DNA of 6,807 nucleotides from Rubrivivax sp. (lineage in GTDB: Bacteria; Pseudomonadota; Gammaproteobacteria; Burkholderiales; Burkholderiaceae_C): assembly GCA_027484885.1 (NCBI GenBank), contig JAIXSD010000129.1:1-6807 (forward strand), read 5' to 3'. The position numbers and the translations under genes were made by a program. The notes below the pieces were generated by a model. It was not told the DNA's origin and did no database searches. It saw nothing but the letters and a program-made list of their open reading frames with translations. Of the stretch, positions 6,432 through 6,807 are shown piece after piece (positions within the stretch are counted from its first letter, which is position 1; the number at the start of each line of letters is the position of its first letter).

Positions 6432-6807
6432 AGATCAGCATTTTCGGATTGGGCTATGTGGGCGCGGTGTCGCTGGCTTGTTTGTCGCGGGACGGCCATG
6501 ATGTGGTGGGCGTGGACATCGAGCCGGCCAAGCTGGACCTGATCAAGAACGGCAAGACGCCGGTGGTCGAGGAGGGCATGGTGGAGCTGATGGCGCAAGT
6601 TGCCGCCAGCGGCCATGTCAGCGTGACGACGGACGCAGTGCAGGCCGTGCTGGCCACCGAGATCTCGCTGGTGTGTGTGGGCACGCCTTCGGCGGCCAAC
6701 GGCAGCCAGGACCAGGGCGCGGTGCTGCGCCTGGCCGAGCAGATCGGTGAAGCGCTCAAGCAAAAGAGCGAGCCGCATGTGGTGGTGTTCCGCTCGACCC
6801 TGGTGCC
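6428..6807 (+). CDS. Nucleotide-sugar dehydrogenase, GDP-mannose 6-dehydrogenase-like (partial, 3' end outside window)
   Basis: N-terminal 126 residues of a UDP-glucose/GDP-mannose dehydrogenase family enzyme, which oxidises a nucleotide hexose to its uronic acid with two NAD+. Seen: a Rossmann dinucleotide-binding start MKISIFGLGYVG with GxGxxG at residues 7-12, an acidic residue at the end of the second strand (D30 in GVDIEPAK) that favours NAD, GTPS at 85-88 followed by ANG, and FRSTLV at the edge. The N terminus closely recalls Pseudomonas AlgD (ISIFGLGYVGAV, then VCVGTPS..NG and RST), so GDP-mannose is favoured over UDP-glucose as substrate; this is from memory of the family and not an alignment. 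The ATG at 6428 overlaps the previous stop as ATGA, indicating translational coupling. The catalytic cysteine region lies beyond the window, so function cannot be confirmed here. The truncation is due to the window and not a broken gene. Confidence 0.88.
   Translation, partial: MKISIFGLGYVGAVSLACLSRDGHDVVGVDIEPAKLDLIKNGKTPVVEEGMVELMAQVAASGHVSVTTDAVQAVLATEISLVCVGTPSAANGSQDQGAVLRLAEQIGEALKQKSEPHVVVFRSTLV

Noticed and set aside
1..6807. CRISPR arrays, tRNA/rRNA genes, insertion sequences or long repeats
   Set aside because: Reading both strands showed no regularly spaced repeats, tRNA-like cloverleaf, transposase motifs or terminal inverted repeats; nearly all bases are accounted for by coding sequence.

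Overview
This 6.8 kb window is part of an exopolysaccharide biosynthesis locus of the exosortase A (XrtA)/PEP-CTERM type. The base composition is clearly high GC by eye, third positions are G/C-rich, and the protein families point to a Gram-negative proteobacterium. A Burkholderiales-type betaproteobacterium is most likely, but this is inferred from style and gene content and no taxonomic marker is present.

Every real gene is on the + strand and the genes are packed head to tail, so the window reads as the inside of one operon. In order: (1) 1-879, polysaccharide deacetylase of the XrtA-associated type; (2) 883-1926, FemAB/GNAT-like protein of the XrtA-associated type, 3 nt downstream; (3) 2019-3239, GT4 glycosyltransferase of the TIGR04063 type, after a roughly 90-nt spacer that holds only mini-ORFs; (4) 3254-5182, asparagine-synthase-like glutamine amidotransferase of the XrtA-associated type; (5) 5208-6431, glycosyltransferase of the TIGR03087 type; (6) 6428 to the window edge, the start of a nucleotide-sugar dehydrogenase that resembles GDP-mannose 6-dehydrogenase (AlgD). 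Gene 6 overlaps gene 5 by an ATGA and is cut off by the window end.

Together these encode cytoplasmic steps in making an envelope or matrix polysaccharide. The dehydrogenase would supply a uronic-acid nucleotide sugar, the two glycosyltransferases would add sugars, the amidotransferase could turn a carboxyl into an amide, the deacetylase would expose an amine or hydroxyl, and the FemAB-like enzyme could acylate or aminoacylate a product. In genomes with this system the polymer locus accompanies exosortase-sorted PEP-CTERM proteins. The exosortase, the polymerase/flippase and the chain-length genes are not in the window and are presumably nearby. No RNA genes, mobile elements, CRISPR arrays, convincing promoters or terminators were seen. 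No noncoding stretch exceeds 300 bases; the longest is about 90 bases (1927-2018). The system is a known one, not undescribed; the open questions are the chemistry of its polymer and the way its genes are translationally linked.
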